64,000 nucleotides of DNA from Pontibacter rufus (GTDB taxonomy: Bacteria; Bacteroidota; Bacteroidia; Cytophagales; Hymenobacteraceae). The translations under genes and the position numbers were made by a program. Numbering within the stretch: position 1 is the first letter of the stretch; the number at the start of each line of letters is the position of its first letter. The stretch spans positions 372,001 to 436,000 of the forward strand of contig NZ_JADQDR010000002.1 of the NCBI RefSeq assembly GCF_015694705.1, in the 5' to 3' direction. Under the pieces are notes generated by a model. That model was not told the DNA's origin. It did not search any database and saw only the letters and a list, made by a program, of their open reading frames with translations. Below are positions 33,741-43,772 of the stretch, in pieces.

Positions 33741-34631
33741 ATGCTGAAGCCATATTACCTGTTAATAAAAAATTTAAGACTGGCATTTTTATGCTTGTTG
33801 GCAATATTTTTCACAGGCACACATGCGGCTCAGGCCCAGTCGCCGGCACAGATAGCAGACAGCAGCACGGCACTATACTTTATACTTGCAGCTGATACAA
33901 CTTACCAGGAACTCATTCCACAGGAAACCGGAAAAGAAATATCAGCACGCAGGCTCAAAACTGTTGCTTTGGTAATGGCCGGCGCTGCTACATGGGCGGC
34001 TGCCTATACTTTTGTAGATGAGCCGGTACAACAGTTTATGCAAAGCCACCGGTGTGTTGTAGCAAACGATATCGCCAGCGGAGCGCAGGTAATTGGGCGG
34101 CAAAAGTATCTGATGCCTGCAGTTGGCGTAGCGCTTGCGGGCGGCATAATAGCAAAAGATAAGAAGCTGCAGCAGGCAGCGCTTATTTCGTTGGGCAGTA
34201 TGCTGGCCAACACCGCTGCAAGCACTGTTTTAAAAGGCACTTTCAACCGGTACCGGCCAAGTACAACCACTGAGAACCATATTTACGACGGTCTCTTTCA
34301 AAGCAAAGGCAATAGTTCTCTGCCTTCTTTCCATACCTCTACCGCATTCGCTGTGGCCACCTCTTTTGCTACGGTTTACAAGGACAGCAAGTATGTTTCG
34401 CCCATTGCTTATGGCCTGGCGACACTCGTAGGTTTATCACGTATAAATGACAATGCCCATTGGACAACAGATGTGCTGGCAGGCGCAGCAGTAGGCTACC
34501 TGAGCTCCAAAGGCGTAAGCTACCTGTATAACAGGGCAAACCGGAAGCTGGAAAACCGGCAGCAAAAGCTGCTGCTAACACCGCAAATTAACCTGGCATC
34601 GGCTCAATTGAATGCTACGCTTATCTTTTAA
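33741..34631 (+). CDS. PAP2-superfamily phosphatase, membrane/exported
   Basis: I start at the ATG at 33741 because it gives a signal-like N-terminus (MLKPYYLLIKNLRLAFLCLL.., AAQAQS); the 43 upstream codons look non-native. The 296-residue product carries the three PAP2 motifs: KGTFNRYRPS, SLPSFHTSTAF and SRINDNAHWTTDVLAG, with the phosphate-binding Lys/Arg and catalytic His residues kept. These enzymes dephosphorylate lipid phosphates such as undecaprenyl pyrophosphate or phosphatidate on the outer face of the membrane. The efflux operon starts 77 bp downstream and may be cotranscribed. Confidence 0.88.
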   Translation: MLKPYYLLIKNLRLAFLCLLAIFFTGTHAAQAQSPAQIADSSTALYFILAADTTYQELIPQETGKEISARRLKTVALVMAGAATWAAAYTFVDEPVQQFMQSHRCVVANDIASGAQVIGRQKYLMPAVGVALAGGIIAKDKKLQQAALISLGSMLANTAASTVLKGTFNRYRPSTTTENHIYDGLFQSKGNSSLPSFHTSTAFAVATSFATVYKDSKYVSPIAYGLATLVGLSRINDNAHWTTDVLAGAAVGYLSSKGVSYLYNRANRKLENRQQKLLLTPQINLASAQLNATLIF

Positions 34632-34708
34632 CAGCTTAAACTTTCAAAGAATAACTACAGCAGCAAATTAACCGTTTCTGAAACAGGGCTATCTAAAAGA
34701 AAATCTTT

Positions 34709-35947
34709 ATGCCGAAACGGTGTTTACTATTTCTCCTCCCGCTACTGCTCTGCTACCAGCTTGCCTGCGCGCAAACCCACGACTTAAATTATTACCTGGC
34801 TACCGGCCTTCAGAACAGCCCGCTCCTGCAGGATTATCAGTACCAGGTGCGGTCCAACCTCATTGACAGCCTGAAAGTATACGCCACCTATAAACCACAG
34901 GTAAGCGCCAGCGGCACTGCCATGGAAGCGCCCATATACCGCAACTTTGGCTACGATGAAGCGATCACGGATGGCGGCAATTATACCGGTGTGGTAAGTA
35001 TAACGCAAAGCCTGTTTAACCGGAAAGCACGCAACGCGCAGCTGGAGAATATCCGGCTCCTGAACCAATCACTGGCAGCGCAGCGGAAAATCGAGGCGCA
35101 GGATCTAAAGCGGATTATCACGGCACAGTATATCACCGCATATTCCGATTTCAGGCAGATGCAGTTTAGCCAGGAGGTGCTCGGCATTCTCCAAAATGAG
35201 CAGCCTGCACTCCGGAAGCTGGTGCAAAACGGGATATACCTGCAAACAGATTACCTTAACCTTGTCATCAATATAAAGGCGCAGGCTATTGCTTTCCGAC
35301 AGGCCCAAATACAGTACAAGTTCGACTTAAACGGCCTGCGTATACTTTGCGGCATCGTAGACACGGGCATGGTTATACTGGCAGAACCGGAGATCCAGGT
35401 GCAGCACTTACTTACTGCCAGCCTCACACCCACGCTACAGAAATTCAGAATCGACAGCCTGCAGCTTGTTGTGAACAGGAACCTGGTAGACCTGAACTAC
35501 CGCTACAAGTGGTCTGCTTTTGCGGATGCGGGTGTGATGGCCACCACACCGCAGGGTATACCGCATCACCTCGGTTCCAGCATCGGCCTTAGCTTTTCGG
35601 TACCGATTTATGATGGCGGGCAGCGCCAGTTCGAATATCAGAAGTTAACGATAGCAGAGCAGAGCCGGCAAACGTATCGCGATTTTTACCTGCGCCAGTA
35701 CCGGATGCAACAGCTGCAACTGCGTGAGCAACTGGCTACCACCGACGAGCTGATTCAGGACATACAGGAGCAACTGGCCAGCCAGCAAAAACTGCTGGAC
35801 ATGTATAAACTGGAAATTGCTGCCGGGCTGGTGCGTTTCACAGATTTTATACTTGTTATCACCAGTCTCGCCGAAACACAAAACAACCTCGTTCAGGCCG
35901 AAATCGGGCGTTTTCAGGTTGTAAACGAATTCAATAATCTGAAATGA
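34709..35947 (+). CDS. TolC-family outer-membrane efflux protein
   Basis: A 412-residue protein with a signal peptide (MPKRCLLFLLPLLLCYQLACAQ) and long alternating Gln/Leu-rich helices of the outer-membrane efflux fold, repeated in two halves (NYYLATGLQNSPLLQDYQYQ early, YDGGQRQFEYQKLTIAEQ later). It forms the outer-membrane channel of a tripartite pump. Its stop overlaps the next start (ATGA at 35944-35947), so it is translationally coupled to the membrane-fusion protein. Confidence 0.9.
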   Translation: MPKRCLLFLLPLLLCYQLACAQTHDLNYYLATGLQNSPLLQDYQYQVRSNLIDSLKVYATYKPQVSASGTAMEAPIYRNFGYDEAITDGGNYTGVVSITQSLFNRKARNAQLENIRLLNQSLAAQRKIEAQDLKRIITAQYITAYSDFRQMQFSQEVLGILQNEQPALRKLVQNGIYLQTDYLNLVINIKAQAIAFRQAQIQYKFDLNGLRILCGIVDTGMVILAEPEIQVQHLLTASLTPTLQKFRIDSLQLVVNRNLVDLNYRYKWSAFADAGVMATTPQGIPHHLGSSIGLSFSVPIYDGGQRQFEYQKLTIAEQSRQTYRDFYLRQYRMQQLQLREQLATTDELIQDIQEQLASQQKLLDMYKLEIAAGLVRFTDFILVITSLAETQNNLVQAEIGRFQVVNEFNNLK

Positions 35948-36873
35948 GATACCTACGCTATACCTGTTATCTGCTGGCAAGCCTGCTGGCCAGTTGCTCT
36001 TCTTCCAGTGAGCCGGATGCGGCGGCTGATGAAACTGAAGTAAAAACGCCTGTTACCGTTACAACGGTTTCCAATGCGCCCCTCAAAGAAACAATTGATC
36101 TAAACGCCATTTCTACCTACCAGAAAAAGAATACAGTAAAAGCCGGCACCGACGGTTACATTCAAAAAGTATTTGTTACGCTGGGAGAACATGTGCAAGC
36201 GGGCGCCCCGTTGTTCACCATGAAAACGAAAGAAGCCCGGGTGCTAGGCGATTTGATGACGCAGGATCCGTCGCTGCATTTTAACGGTATAATCACGATA
36301 AAAGCGCCTGCTTCGGGTGTGCTGCTGGAAATAAACCACCAGGCCGGGGATTATGTAAACGATGGGGATCAACTGGCGCTAATCGCCGGCCTCAACAGCT
36401 TTGTGTTCCTGGTAAACGTGCCCTTTGTACTGAATCAGTATGTTACCATCGGCACCAAAGCTACGATTATACTTCCGGATTCGACGAAGATTCCCGGCAC
36501 CGTTGCTTCTAAATTATCGACAATGAACACGGCGGCCCAAACGCAGCAATTCGTCATTAAACCGCAAACCAATGCCATACTTCCGGAGAACCTGCAAGCT
36601 ATCGTACGCCTGGATAAAAAAACCAAAGCCCAAACGCAGGTACTCAGCAAAGCCGCCGTGCTTACCAACGAAACCATGGATGCGTATTGGGTAATGAAAC
36701 TGATAAATGATACTACAGCGGTAAAAATACCTATAAAGACAGGCATAACCACAGAAGACGCTGTTGAAATCCTGAGCCCGAACTTCTCTCCTGCTGATCG
36801 CATTCTCACCTCCGGCAACTATGGACTGCCCGACACGGCTTATGTCCTCGTTCAAAAACAGCAGCCGGAATGA
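35944..36873 (+). CDS. HlyD/RND periplasmic membrane-fusion lipoprotein
   Basis: A 309-residue adaptor with a lipoprotein signal (YTCYLLASLLASC). The barrel-sandwich hybrid halves are split by a short hairpin: GTDGYIQKVFVTLGEHVQAGAPLF (about 62-85) and IKAPASGVLLEINHQAGDYV (about 120-139), followed by beta-barrel strands and a C-terminal membrane-proximal part. It links the RND pump to the TolC channel. It overlaps both neighbours by ATGA, making a three-gene coupled unit. Confidence 0.9.
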   Translation: MRYLRYTCYLLASLLASCSSSSEPDAAADETEVKTPVTVTTVSNAPLKETIDLNAISTYQKKNTVKAGTDGYIQKVFVTLGEHVQAGAPLFTMKTKEARVLGDLMTQDPSLHFNGIITIKAPASGVLLEINHQAGDYVNDGDQLALIAGLNSFVFLVNVPFVLNQYVTIGTKATIILPDSTKIPGTVASKLSTMNTAAQTQQFVIKPQTNAILPENLQAIVRLDKKTKAQTQVLSKAAVLTNETMDAYWVMKLINDTTAVKIPIKTGITTEDAVEILSPNFSPADRILTSGNYGLPDTAYVLVQKQQPE

Positions 36874-39800
36874 AAAACTTCTTTGTCAACTACAAAAGCC
36901 CCGTGGCGGTGGTGCTGGCTATCATTTTGCTGGCTGGTGCCTTCGCCTATACCCGGATGCAAACCTCCCTGTTCCCAGAGGTAACTTTTCCGAAGATAAA
37001 GGTGATTGCGGACACCGGATTGCAGCCGGTGGGCACCATGATGATAACAGTAACCAAGCCGCTGGAAAATGCCATCAAGCAAGTGCCGGGTCTGCAGTTA
37101 CTGCGTAGCACGACCAGCCGTGGCAGCAGCGAGATTTCCGCCTTTATGGACTGGGGCGCCGATATAGATTTGCGCAAACAACAAGTGGAATCGGCCATCA
37201 ACCAGGCAAAAGAAAATCTTCCGGCTGGCATATCCATCACTGTAGAGAAGATGAACCCGAGCATACTGCCGGTGCAGGGTTACGTGCTAGATGGCACCGG
37301 CCGGAGCCCGATTGAGCTGAACCAACTGGCACTGTATACGGTAAAGCCATACTTGTCGCAGGCGGCGGGCGTGGCCGATGTGCGGGTGTCGGGCGGCAAG
37401 ACCAAGGAATACCGCGTGGTGCTGAAGCCCGAAGCAATGCAGGCCCTGCGCATTACGCCTGCCATGATTTCAGATGCGCTCAGCAGTTCCAACTTCATCC
37501 AGAGCAACGGCTATATTTCTGATTACAACCGGCTATACTTGTCGGTAACGGATGCCACCATCGAGAACAAAAACCAGCTGCAGGATTTCGTCATCAGCAA
37601 CGACAGCCTGCGGGTGGTGCAGTTAAAAGATGTGGCCGACGTGCGCGTAGCCGAGCAGGTAGAATACGTGCGGGTGAATGCCAACGGTAAAAGCGCCGTG
37701 CTGGTGGCTGTGCTCAAGCAGCCAAACGCTAACTTGATGGATATTGCTGCTTCCGTAAAGGACAAAGTGGCGCGACTAAATGCCTCCATACTTCCCAAAG
37801 GAGTTACCCTGAAGCCATACTATGTGCAGGCTGATTTCGTGGCCGATTCCATTCGCAGCGTGAGCGACAGTTTGCTTGTCGGGTTGTTTCTGGCGATCGT
37901 CGTGGCCATTATTTTCCTGCGATCGCTCAAGTCCAGTACCGTTATCCTGATAACCATACCCATTACGCTCGCGCTGTCGCTGCTTGTGATGTTCGTGCTT
38001 GGCTATACATTAAATATCATGACGCTGGGTGCTATTGCGGCAGCTATCGGACTCATTATAGACGACGCCATTGTGGTGGTGGAACAGATTCACCGCACGC
38101 ATGAAGAGCATCCCGAAACGCCTACGAAAGAATTGCTATCCAAAGCTGTGGGTTACTTGTTGCCGGCTATGGTAGGTTCTTCCATCAGCACCATCGTCAT
38201 CTTTTTCCCGTTTGTACTGCTGAGTAGCGTGGCCGGGGCCTATTTTAAAATCCTGGCCAATACCATGATCATTACCCTGGTCTGCTCCTTTCTTGTTACC
38301 TGGATCGGGCTGCCTGTTATTTACCTGCTGCTCTCCCGCAAAACCAACAAAATAAAGCCTGCCACACCCGGACAACACAGCAAATCCCGCCGCTGGATTA
38401 CGTACTTTATACATCGGCCGGTGCTAAGTATGATTTTTACTGTTTTGCTGATTGCCGCCAGTATTTTATCTTTTCCATACTTAGAAACAGGCTTTCTGCC
38501 GGAGATGGATGAAGGCTCCATTGTGCTGGATTATACCTCGCCGCCCGGCACCTCGCTCACCGAAACAGACCGCATGTTGCGCGAGGTGGAGAAGAAAATC
38601 ACGCAGATACCGGAAGTAGAAAGTTACACGCGCCGGACAGGTACGCAAATGGGCTTTTTTATCACGGAGCCGAATAATGGCGATTACCTGATTCAGCTCA
38701 AAAGCGATCGTGCACGATCCTCAGACGAGGTGATTGATGAAATCCGGCAGTATGTAGAAACAACGCAGCCTGCTCTTTCCGTAGATTTCGGGCAGGTAAT
38801 CGGCGATATGCTCGGCGATTTGATGAGCTCCACGCAGCCCATCGAAATAAAAATCTATGGCGATAACCAGCAGAAGCTACAACAGCTTGCCCGGCAGGTA
38901 GCCACCATCACCGAAAATGTGCCCGGCACCGCCGATGTGTTTGATGGCATTACGATTGCCGGACCATCCGTAAACGTGGTGCCACAGGCCCGGAAACTTG
39001 CGCAGTTCAACTTATCTCCCAGCGACTTGCAGAACCAGTTACAGGTACAGATGGAAGGAAGTATTGTTGGGTCTGTGTTCGAGAATGAGCAGCAAACTAA
39101 CATACGGATGGTGTACCCACAGGCAGCAGAATCATCTATAGATGAGCTTAAAAATACATCCGTTTTTCTTCCAACGGGGCAGCTCAAACAGATGCAGACA
39201 ATGGCAACAGTTACGGTGTTGCCGGGCCAGGCTGAGATAGAACGCGAGAACCTGCAAACGATGATACCAGTTACCGCCCGCCTCGAAGGCCGCGACCTGG
39301 GCAGCGTGATGCAGGACATCCAGCAGAAAATAAATAGCAACGTGCATCTGCCACAGGGTTACCACATCAGTTATGGCGGCGCATACCAGGAGCAGCAGCA
39401 ATCGTTTAACGAACTGCTGCTTATACTTGTAACAGCGGCGCTGCTGGTGTTTGCTGTTATACTTTTCCTGTTCCGGGATATGCGTGTGGCGGTATTAATA
39501 TTAGTGATTGCCATACTTGGTATTTCAGGCAGTCTGCTGGCCCTGCTCCTCACCCAAACCGCCCTGAACGTGGGCAGTTACACCGGCATCATCATGATTA
39601 TCGGTATCATTGCCGAAAACGCTATTTTCACTTACCTCCAGTTTAAAGAGACGCTGCACGAAACCAACCCGGATGAAGCTGTTACCTACGCTATTTCCAC
39701 GCGCCTGCGTCCTAAACTGATGACGGCGCTGGGCGCTATTATGGCGCTGCTGCCCATCGCTTTCGGCATTGGCACGGGCGCGCAGCTGCACCAGCCGCTG

Positions 39801-39905
39801 GCTATCGCCGTTATCGGAGGCTTCGTAATTGCGCTGCCGTTGCTGCTAATAGTATACCCTACTTTTTTGCTGTTCATTTTCAAGCGAAAACAAACCACTG
39901 CTTAG
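36870..39905 (+). CDS. RND-family efflux pump permease (AcrB/MmpL-type HAE)
   Basis: A 1011-residue inner-membrane pump with 12 predicted helices in two repeats, each followed by a large periplasmic loop. Proton-relay acidic residues appear in TM4 (GAIAAAIGLIIDDAIVVVEQ). Other marks are the N-terminal FVNYKSPVAVVLAIILLAG, the mid-protein IHRPVLSMIFTVLLIAA second repeat start and a C-terminal KRKQ. It exports drugs, metals or lipids with proton influx; the substrate is not readable. It closes the TolC-adaptor-pump operon. Confidence 0.93.
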   Translation: MKNFFVNYKSPVAVVLAIILLAGAFAYTRMQTSLFPEVTFPKIKVIADTGLQPVGTMMITVTKPLENAIKQVPGLQLLRSTTSRGSSEISAFMDWGADIDLRKQQVESAINQAKENLPAGISITVEKMNPSILPVQGYVLDGTGRSPIELNQLALYTVKPYLSQAAGVADVRVSGGKTKEYRVVLKPEAMQALRITPAMISDALSSSNFIQSNGYISDYNRLYLSVTDATIENKNQLQDFVISNDSLRVVQLKDVADVRVAEQVEYVRVNANGKSAVLVAVLKQPNANLMDIAASVKDKVARLNASILPKGVTLKPYYVQADFVADSIRSVSDSLLVGLFLAIVVAIIFLRSLKSSTVILITIPITLALSLLVMFVLGYTLNIMTLGAIAAAIGLIIDDAIVVVEQIHRTHEEHPETPTKELLSKAVGYLLPAMVGSSISTIVIFFPFVLLSSVAGAYFKILANTMIITLVCSFLVTWIGLPVIYLLLSRKTNKIKPATPGQHSKSRRWITYFIHRPVLSMIFTVLLIAASILSFPYLETGFLPEMDEGSIVLDYTSPPGTSLTETDRMLREVEKKITQIPEVESYTRRTGTQMGFFITEPNNGDYLIQLKSDRARSSDEVIDEIRQYVETTQPALSVDFGQVIGDMLGDLMSSTQPIEIKIYGDNQQKLQQLARQVATITENVPGTADVFDGITIAGPSVNVVPQARKLAQFNLSPSDLQNQLQVQMEGSIVGSVFENEQQTNIRMVYPQAAESSIDELKNTSVFLPTGQLKQMQTMATVTVLPGQAEIERENLQTMIPVTARLEGRDLGSVMQDIQQKINSNVHLPQGYHISYGGAYQEQQQSFNELLLILVTAALLVFAVILFLFRDMRVAVLILVIAILGISGSLLALLLTQTALNVGSYTGIIMIIGIIAENAIFTYLQFKETLHETNPDEAVTYAISTRLRPKLMTALGAIMALLPIAFGIGTGAQLHQPLAIAVIGGFVIALPLLLIVYPTFLLFIFKRKQTTA

Positions 39906-40049
39906 CTTCCCGGCTCCGGAATCCCAATTTTTCAGCAATCAAACCTACCTTTATCCTTGATATCTGCCTGTAGTTAGTGGGGCAGAACGCTAATTTTTAG
40001 GACGATGAGCAATTAATGCTTATTTTGTCGCTGCAAAAATAATCCTCTT

Positions 40050-41516
40050 ATGCATCCGAAAATATTTATCACTGCCTGCGCTGTGCTGTTGTCACTGCCC
40101 GGATTTGCACAGATGAACCCTGCCTGGCCGGCGATTTTCAAGAACATCAACACAGAAGTACAAACCAATTCCAAAGCATACAGCACCCTGAAAGAAGCTT
40201 CCGAAACAATCGGCCACCGGCTGACCGGCTCGGAGAACGGCAAGAAAGCGGAAGAATATGCCTATAATCTGTTAAAATCGTATGGCTTCAGCGATGTACG
40301 CTACCAGCCTTTTGAGGTAGAAAGCTGGAGCCGCGGCGACTTGAAAGTGGAGGTTGGACCGGATGCAAAGCACCTGGCAAGTATAAAATCCGTCTCGCTG
40401 GCGCATTCTCCTGTTAAGGCCGATGTCATGGCACCTTTGGTTGATATGGGTAACGGCCTGGAAGCCGATTATACGGCCAGACCAAATGCCGTGAAAGGGA
40501 AAATTGCGCTCGTATACCTGGGTGTGTTGCCCGGCTCGCCGGAAGGCACCGGCACGCTGCACCGCTCCGAAAAAACAGCTATTGCCATCAAAAATGGCGC
40601 AAAAGGCATCATCATCATCAACACGGTAGCAGGCGGCACACTGCTGACAGGCACCGCCTCCGTTACGGGCAAGCTGATACCAATCCCGGCAGTTTGCATC
40701 GGCCTGGAAGACGGTCTGAAACTGAAAGAACAGTTAAAAGTGATCCCACTGAAGGCGCACATCGCCATGAGCAATTTTTCGGGTATGATAAAAGCCCGCA
40801 ACGTAATTGCCACACTTCCCGGCAAATCGCTGCCAAAAGAGAAGATTGTAGTAGGCGGCCACCTCGATAGTTGGGATCTAGCAACAGGGGCCATCGATAA
40901 CGGTATCGGATCTTTTTCGGTGCTGGATATGGCACGCACCTTTAAAGCACTAGATTTACAGCCGAAGCGCACCATTGAATTTGTGATGTTTATGGGCGAG
41001 GAAGAAGGCTTGCTGGGTTCCAAAGCGTACGTAGCAGAAGCTGCAAAAAACAAAACACTCGACAACGTGGCTTTTATGCTGAACTACGATATGACGAACG
41101 ATCCCAAAGGCTACAATGCCAGCAACCCGGCCAGCAAAGAACTGTTCCAGTCCATTGGCGCCATTGCCGCTGAAATTGACACCACCTTTAAAAACAGCTT
41201 CAGCGCGCGCGCCGGTCTGCACTCCGACCACCAGCCTTTCATGCTGCACGGCGTACCAACTGGCGGCTCCTCAGGGGGTAAATTGCCCGAAAAAGGCGGA
41301 GACTGCTACCACGCCGACTGCGACTCTTTTAATTTAGTGGATGAAGCCGGTCTGAAGAACACTGTGCGCTTCAGCACAATGCTGCTGTATGGTTTAGCCG
41401 ATGCTAACAAAATACCGGCCAAACACCTCAACGATGCAGAAACACGCGCTTTCCTGATCCAAAACAAGCTGCAGGAACCCCTTGAAATTGCCGGTGAATG
41501 GCGCTGGAAAGAGTAA
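40050..41516 (+). CDS. Secreted M28-family zinc peptidase with PA domain
   Basis: A 488-residue exported peptidase (MHPKIFITACAVLLSLPGFAQ). A protease-associated domain (about 130-245) sits inside the fold. The two-zinc site is complete: GGHLDSWD (His, with catalytic Asp), AIDNG (bridging Asp), GEEEG (catalytic and ligand Glu), NYDMTND (Asp) and CYHADCDS (His). Members are aminopeptidases or carboxypeptidases (glutamate carboxypeptidase-like). It is transcribed alone; a paired-hairpin repeat follows its stop. Confidence 0.9.
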   Translation: MHPKIFITACAVLLSLPGFAQMNPAWPAIFKNINTEVQTNSKAYSTLKEASETIGHRLTGSENGKKAEEYAYNLLKSYGFSDVRYQPFEVESWSRGDLKVEVGPDAKHLASIKSVSLAHSPVKADVMAPLVDMGNGLEADYTARPNAVKGKIALVYLGVLPGSPEGTGTLHRSEKTAIAIKNGAKGIIIINTVAGGTLLTGTASVTGKLIPIPAVCIGLEDGLKLKEQLKVIPLKAHIAMSNFSGMIKARNVIATLPGKSLPKEKIVVGGHLDSWDLATGAIDNGIGSFSVLDMARTFKALDLQPKRTIEFVMFMGEEEGLLGSKAYVAEAAKNKTLDNVAFMLNYDMTNDPKGYNASNPASKELFQSIGAIAAEIDTTFKNSFSARAGLHSDHQPFMLHGVPTGGSSGGKLPEKGGDCYHADCDSFNLVDEAGLKNTVRFSTMLLYGLADANKIPAKHLNDAETRAFLIQNKLQEPLEIAGEWRWKE

Positions 41517-41584
41517 GGATGAGTTAACCAAGGTATAAAAATCAATGATAACTCTAGTAACTATACTTAAGTAACAAAGCGTTT

Positions 41585-41653
41585 GCTGGTGCGAGCTTGC
41601 AGCTCGTACCTTAATATCTACAGAAAAGGGACGAGCTACAAGCTCGCACCAGC
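41585..41653. repeat. Paired-hairpin intergenic repeat, copy 1
   Basis: This 69-bp element has outer arms GCTGGTGCGAGCTTGCAGCT.. and ..AGCTACAAGCTCGCACCAGC that pair with each other, while each arm is itself a small palindrome (CGAGC-ttgca-GCTCG and CGAGC-taca-AGCTCG). It can fold as one long stem or as two side-by-side hairpins. A second copy lies at 43773-43843. It looks like a REP/MITE-type intergenic element; no transposase is nearby. Confidence 0.8.
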
Positions 41654-41720
41654 AGAGGCACCAGCAGCGATATTATAAAGTATAAACGAGAAATTTAAGT
41701 ATAAATAAAAGGCACAGTTT

Positions 41721-41752
41721 TTTGCATGATTGACTTTGCCTGTTTACGTTTA
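41721..41752 (+). promoter_or_regulatory. Candidate promoter of the GH43 lipoprotein gene
   Basis: TTTG at 41721-41724, a 20-bp spacer and TACGTTTA at 41745-41752 (one change from TAnnTTTG). The expected transcript start is just before the ATG at 41780, which supports that start over an in-frame ATG at 41726 lying inside the promoter. Confidence 0.5.
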
Positions 41753-41779
41753 GGTATGATTCCATCAAAATTTAGAATA

Positions 41780-42778
41780 ATGAAGAAACTACTCCTTTTT
41801 TCCCTCGTTTCCGGTTTCGCATTTCAGGCATGTACGCAGGGCATCGTCGGGCAGGAAGACCAGGCAACTGTCACGGCGGGTAATCCGGTGATACAAGGCT
41901 GGTACGCTGATCCGGAAGGCGTTATATTCGGAAAAAAGTACTGGATATACCCTACATATTCGGCTCCTTATGAGGAACAGGTCTTTTTTGATGCCTTCTC
42001 TTCGCCTGATCTGGTTAACTGGACAAAGCACAGCCACATATTGGATACTACTAACGTAAAGTGGGCAAACCGGGCCGTTTGGGCACCGGCCATTGTGGAG
42101 AAGGACGGCAAATACTACCTCTTCTTCGGCGCCAACGACATCCAGAGCGACAATGAAAAGGGCGGCATCGGCGTAGCAGTAGCAGATAATCCGGCAGGCC
42201 CTTTTGTAGATTACCTGGGCAAACCATTGATAGATAAATTTCATAACGGCGCCCAACCCATCGACCAGTTTGTGTTCAAGGACAAGGATGGCCAATACTA
42301 TATCATCTATGGCGGATGGCGGCACTGCAACATTGCCAAACTCAACGATGATTTTACAGGTTTCATACCTTTTGAAGATGGCACTACTTTCAAAGAAATA
42401 ACACCGGAAGGTTATGTAGAAGGGCCTTTTATGTTTCTGAAGGACGGAAAATACTATTTTATGTGGTCTGAAGGCGGCTGGGGTGGCCCGAATTATTCGG
42501 TAGCCTATGCCATTGCCGATTCACCGCTTGGCCCTTTCAAGCGCATTGACAAAGTGCTGCAGCAGGATCCTGAGGTCGCGACTGGTGCCGGGCATCACTC
42601 TGTAATACATGTGCCCGGGGAAGATCTTTGGTACATGGTATACCACAGAAGACCGCTAGGCGAGACTGCAGCAAACCACCGGGTAACGTCTATCGACCGG
42701 ATGTACTTTGATGAAAACGGGTACATCAAACCGGTAAAAATCACCAAAGAAGGCGTGGCAAAGCACCCGCTGAAATAA
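41780..42778 (+). CDS. GH43-family glycosidase lipoprotein
   Basis: A 332-residue lipoprotein (MKKLLLFSLVSGFAFQAC, Cys18) with a five-bladed propeller. Catalytic candidates are Asp in GWYADPEGVIFG, Asp in PIDQFVFKDKDGQYY and Glu in GYVEGPFMFLKDGKYYF. The family covers alpha-L-arabinofuranosidases, beta-xylosidases and exo-beta-1,3-galactanases; the specificity is not readable. It stands alone on the plus strand between the M28 peptidase and a convergent MBL gene, apart from the two polysaccharide loci, but could serve arabinose release at the cell surface. Confidence 0.86.
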   Translation: MKKLLLFSLVSGFAFQACTQGIVGQEDQATVTAGNPVIQGWYADPEGVIFGKKYWIYPTYSAPYEEQVFFDAFSSPDLVNWTKHSHILDTTNVKWANRAVWAPAIVEKDGKYYLFFGANDIQSDNEKGGIGVAVADNPAGPFVDYLGKPLIDKFHNGAQPIDQFVFKDKDGQYYIIYGGWRHCNIAKLNDDFTGFIPFEDGTTFKEITPEGYVEGPFMFLKDGKYYFMWSEGGWGGPNYSVAYAIADSPLGPFKRIDKVLQQDPEVATGAGHHSVIHVPGEDLWYMVYHRRPLGETAANHRVTSIDRMYFDENGYIKPVKITKEGVAKHPLK

Positions 42779-42803
42779 CCGGAAGATCCAGGCAAATCAT
42801 TTG

Positions 42804-42839
42804 TTCCCTATTTTAACAGCATACTGTTAAAATAGGGAA
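42804..42839. terminator. Bidirectional terminator between the GH43 lipoprotein and MBL genes
   Basis: A 16-bp perfect stem (42804-42819 with 42824-42839) and a 4-nt loop (CATA) lie 25 bp after the GH43 stop. The right arm overlaps the last codons and stop of the convergent MBL gene (ends 42827). The stem includes A/T runs usable in both directions. Confidence 0.75.
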
Positions 42840-43675
42840 AGCTGGAGCGGAGCTGACGTTGCTACTACTGGTTTGTGGTTTATGCTTATACTTTCATACC
42901 TATAGCCTGTGTGGCTGATGGTATAAACGGGCGTTTCTTCAAATCGGGAGGCCACTACAACTTCGGTACCGCCTGCATGCGCATCGAATAATTCCTGAAC
43001 CAGCTTGGGACAGTTATTATTTTTGGATAAGTGTGCGAGCAGCACATGGCTCATGAAAGACGGTTTACAGGCTGTAAACAGTTCCAGTGCCTGTTTGTTA
43101 GACAAATGGCCTTTGCCTCCCCTGATGCGGCGCTTCAGGTAAAAAGGGTAATTTCCCTGATCCAGCATATCGTCATCGTAATTAGCCTCCAGAAAAGCAG
43201 CGTGGCACTGCTGAAAATGATGGATAAGGTTTGCACAGGGAACACCAATATCTGTAAACACGCCTACTTTAACATCGCCGCAGGCAACTACAAAACTGTG
43301 CGGATCTGCGGCATCGTGCTGTTTGGCGAAAGCTGTAACAGTGAGTTTGCCAATGCTAATCACCTCCTCTGCCTGAAAGGAAATAACCTGAAGACCGGTA
43401 AAACCCAAACCGGCATTCCGCAGAGTGGCCGGTGTTATAAAAACCGGCAGCTGGTATTTTTTGGCCAGCACCGCTATTCCACGAATATGGTCGGAGTGCT
43501 CATGCGATATAAAAATGGCCTTCACCTTCCCCATAGACAAACCGAGACGCTTCATACGCTTTTCGGTTTCGCGGCAGGAAATACCGGCATCCACCAGTAT
43601 AGCCTCGCGGTCGTTGCCGACATAGTAGCAATTACCATTGCTGCCTGAATTTAAGGATGTGATGAACAATTGCAT
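42827..43675 (-). CDS. MBL-fold metallohydrolase (YycJ/WalJ-like)
   Basis: A 282-residue metallo-beta-lactamase-fold hydrolase. The start MQLFITSLNSGSNGNCYYVG is typical of the YycJ/WalJ group; the metal motif is FISHEHSDHIRG, with further ligands in VACGDV and EANYDDDML and a late His in LLAHLSKNN. Members are thought to act as nucleases or in coordination of division and DNA replication. It is cytoplasmic and transcribed alone; its stop lies inside a bidirectional terminator. Confidence 0.87.
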   Translation of the reverse strand: MQLFITSLNSGSNGNCYYVGNDREAILVDAGISCRETEKRMKRLGLSMGKVKAIFISHEHSDHIRGIAVLAKKYQLPVFITPATLRNAGLGFTGLQVISFQAEEVISIGKLTVTAFAKQHDAADPHSFVVACGDVKVGVFTDIGVPCANLIHHFQQCHAAFLEANYDDDMLDQGNYPFYLKRRIRGGKGHLSNKQALELFTACKPSFMSHVLLAHLSKNNNCPKLVQELFDAHAGGTEVVVASRFEETPVYTISHTGYRYESISINHKPVVATSAPLQLSLF

Positions 43676-43772
43676 ATCTGTAAATAAACCGGTTTTTCAG
43701 GGATTAAGCAACCTGCTATATGAAGTATAAAATGCAGCAGCTAAGTATAGCGCCTAAGTCTGTGTCTGTTCC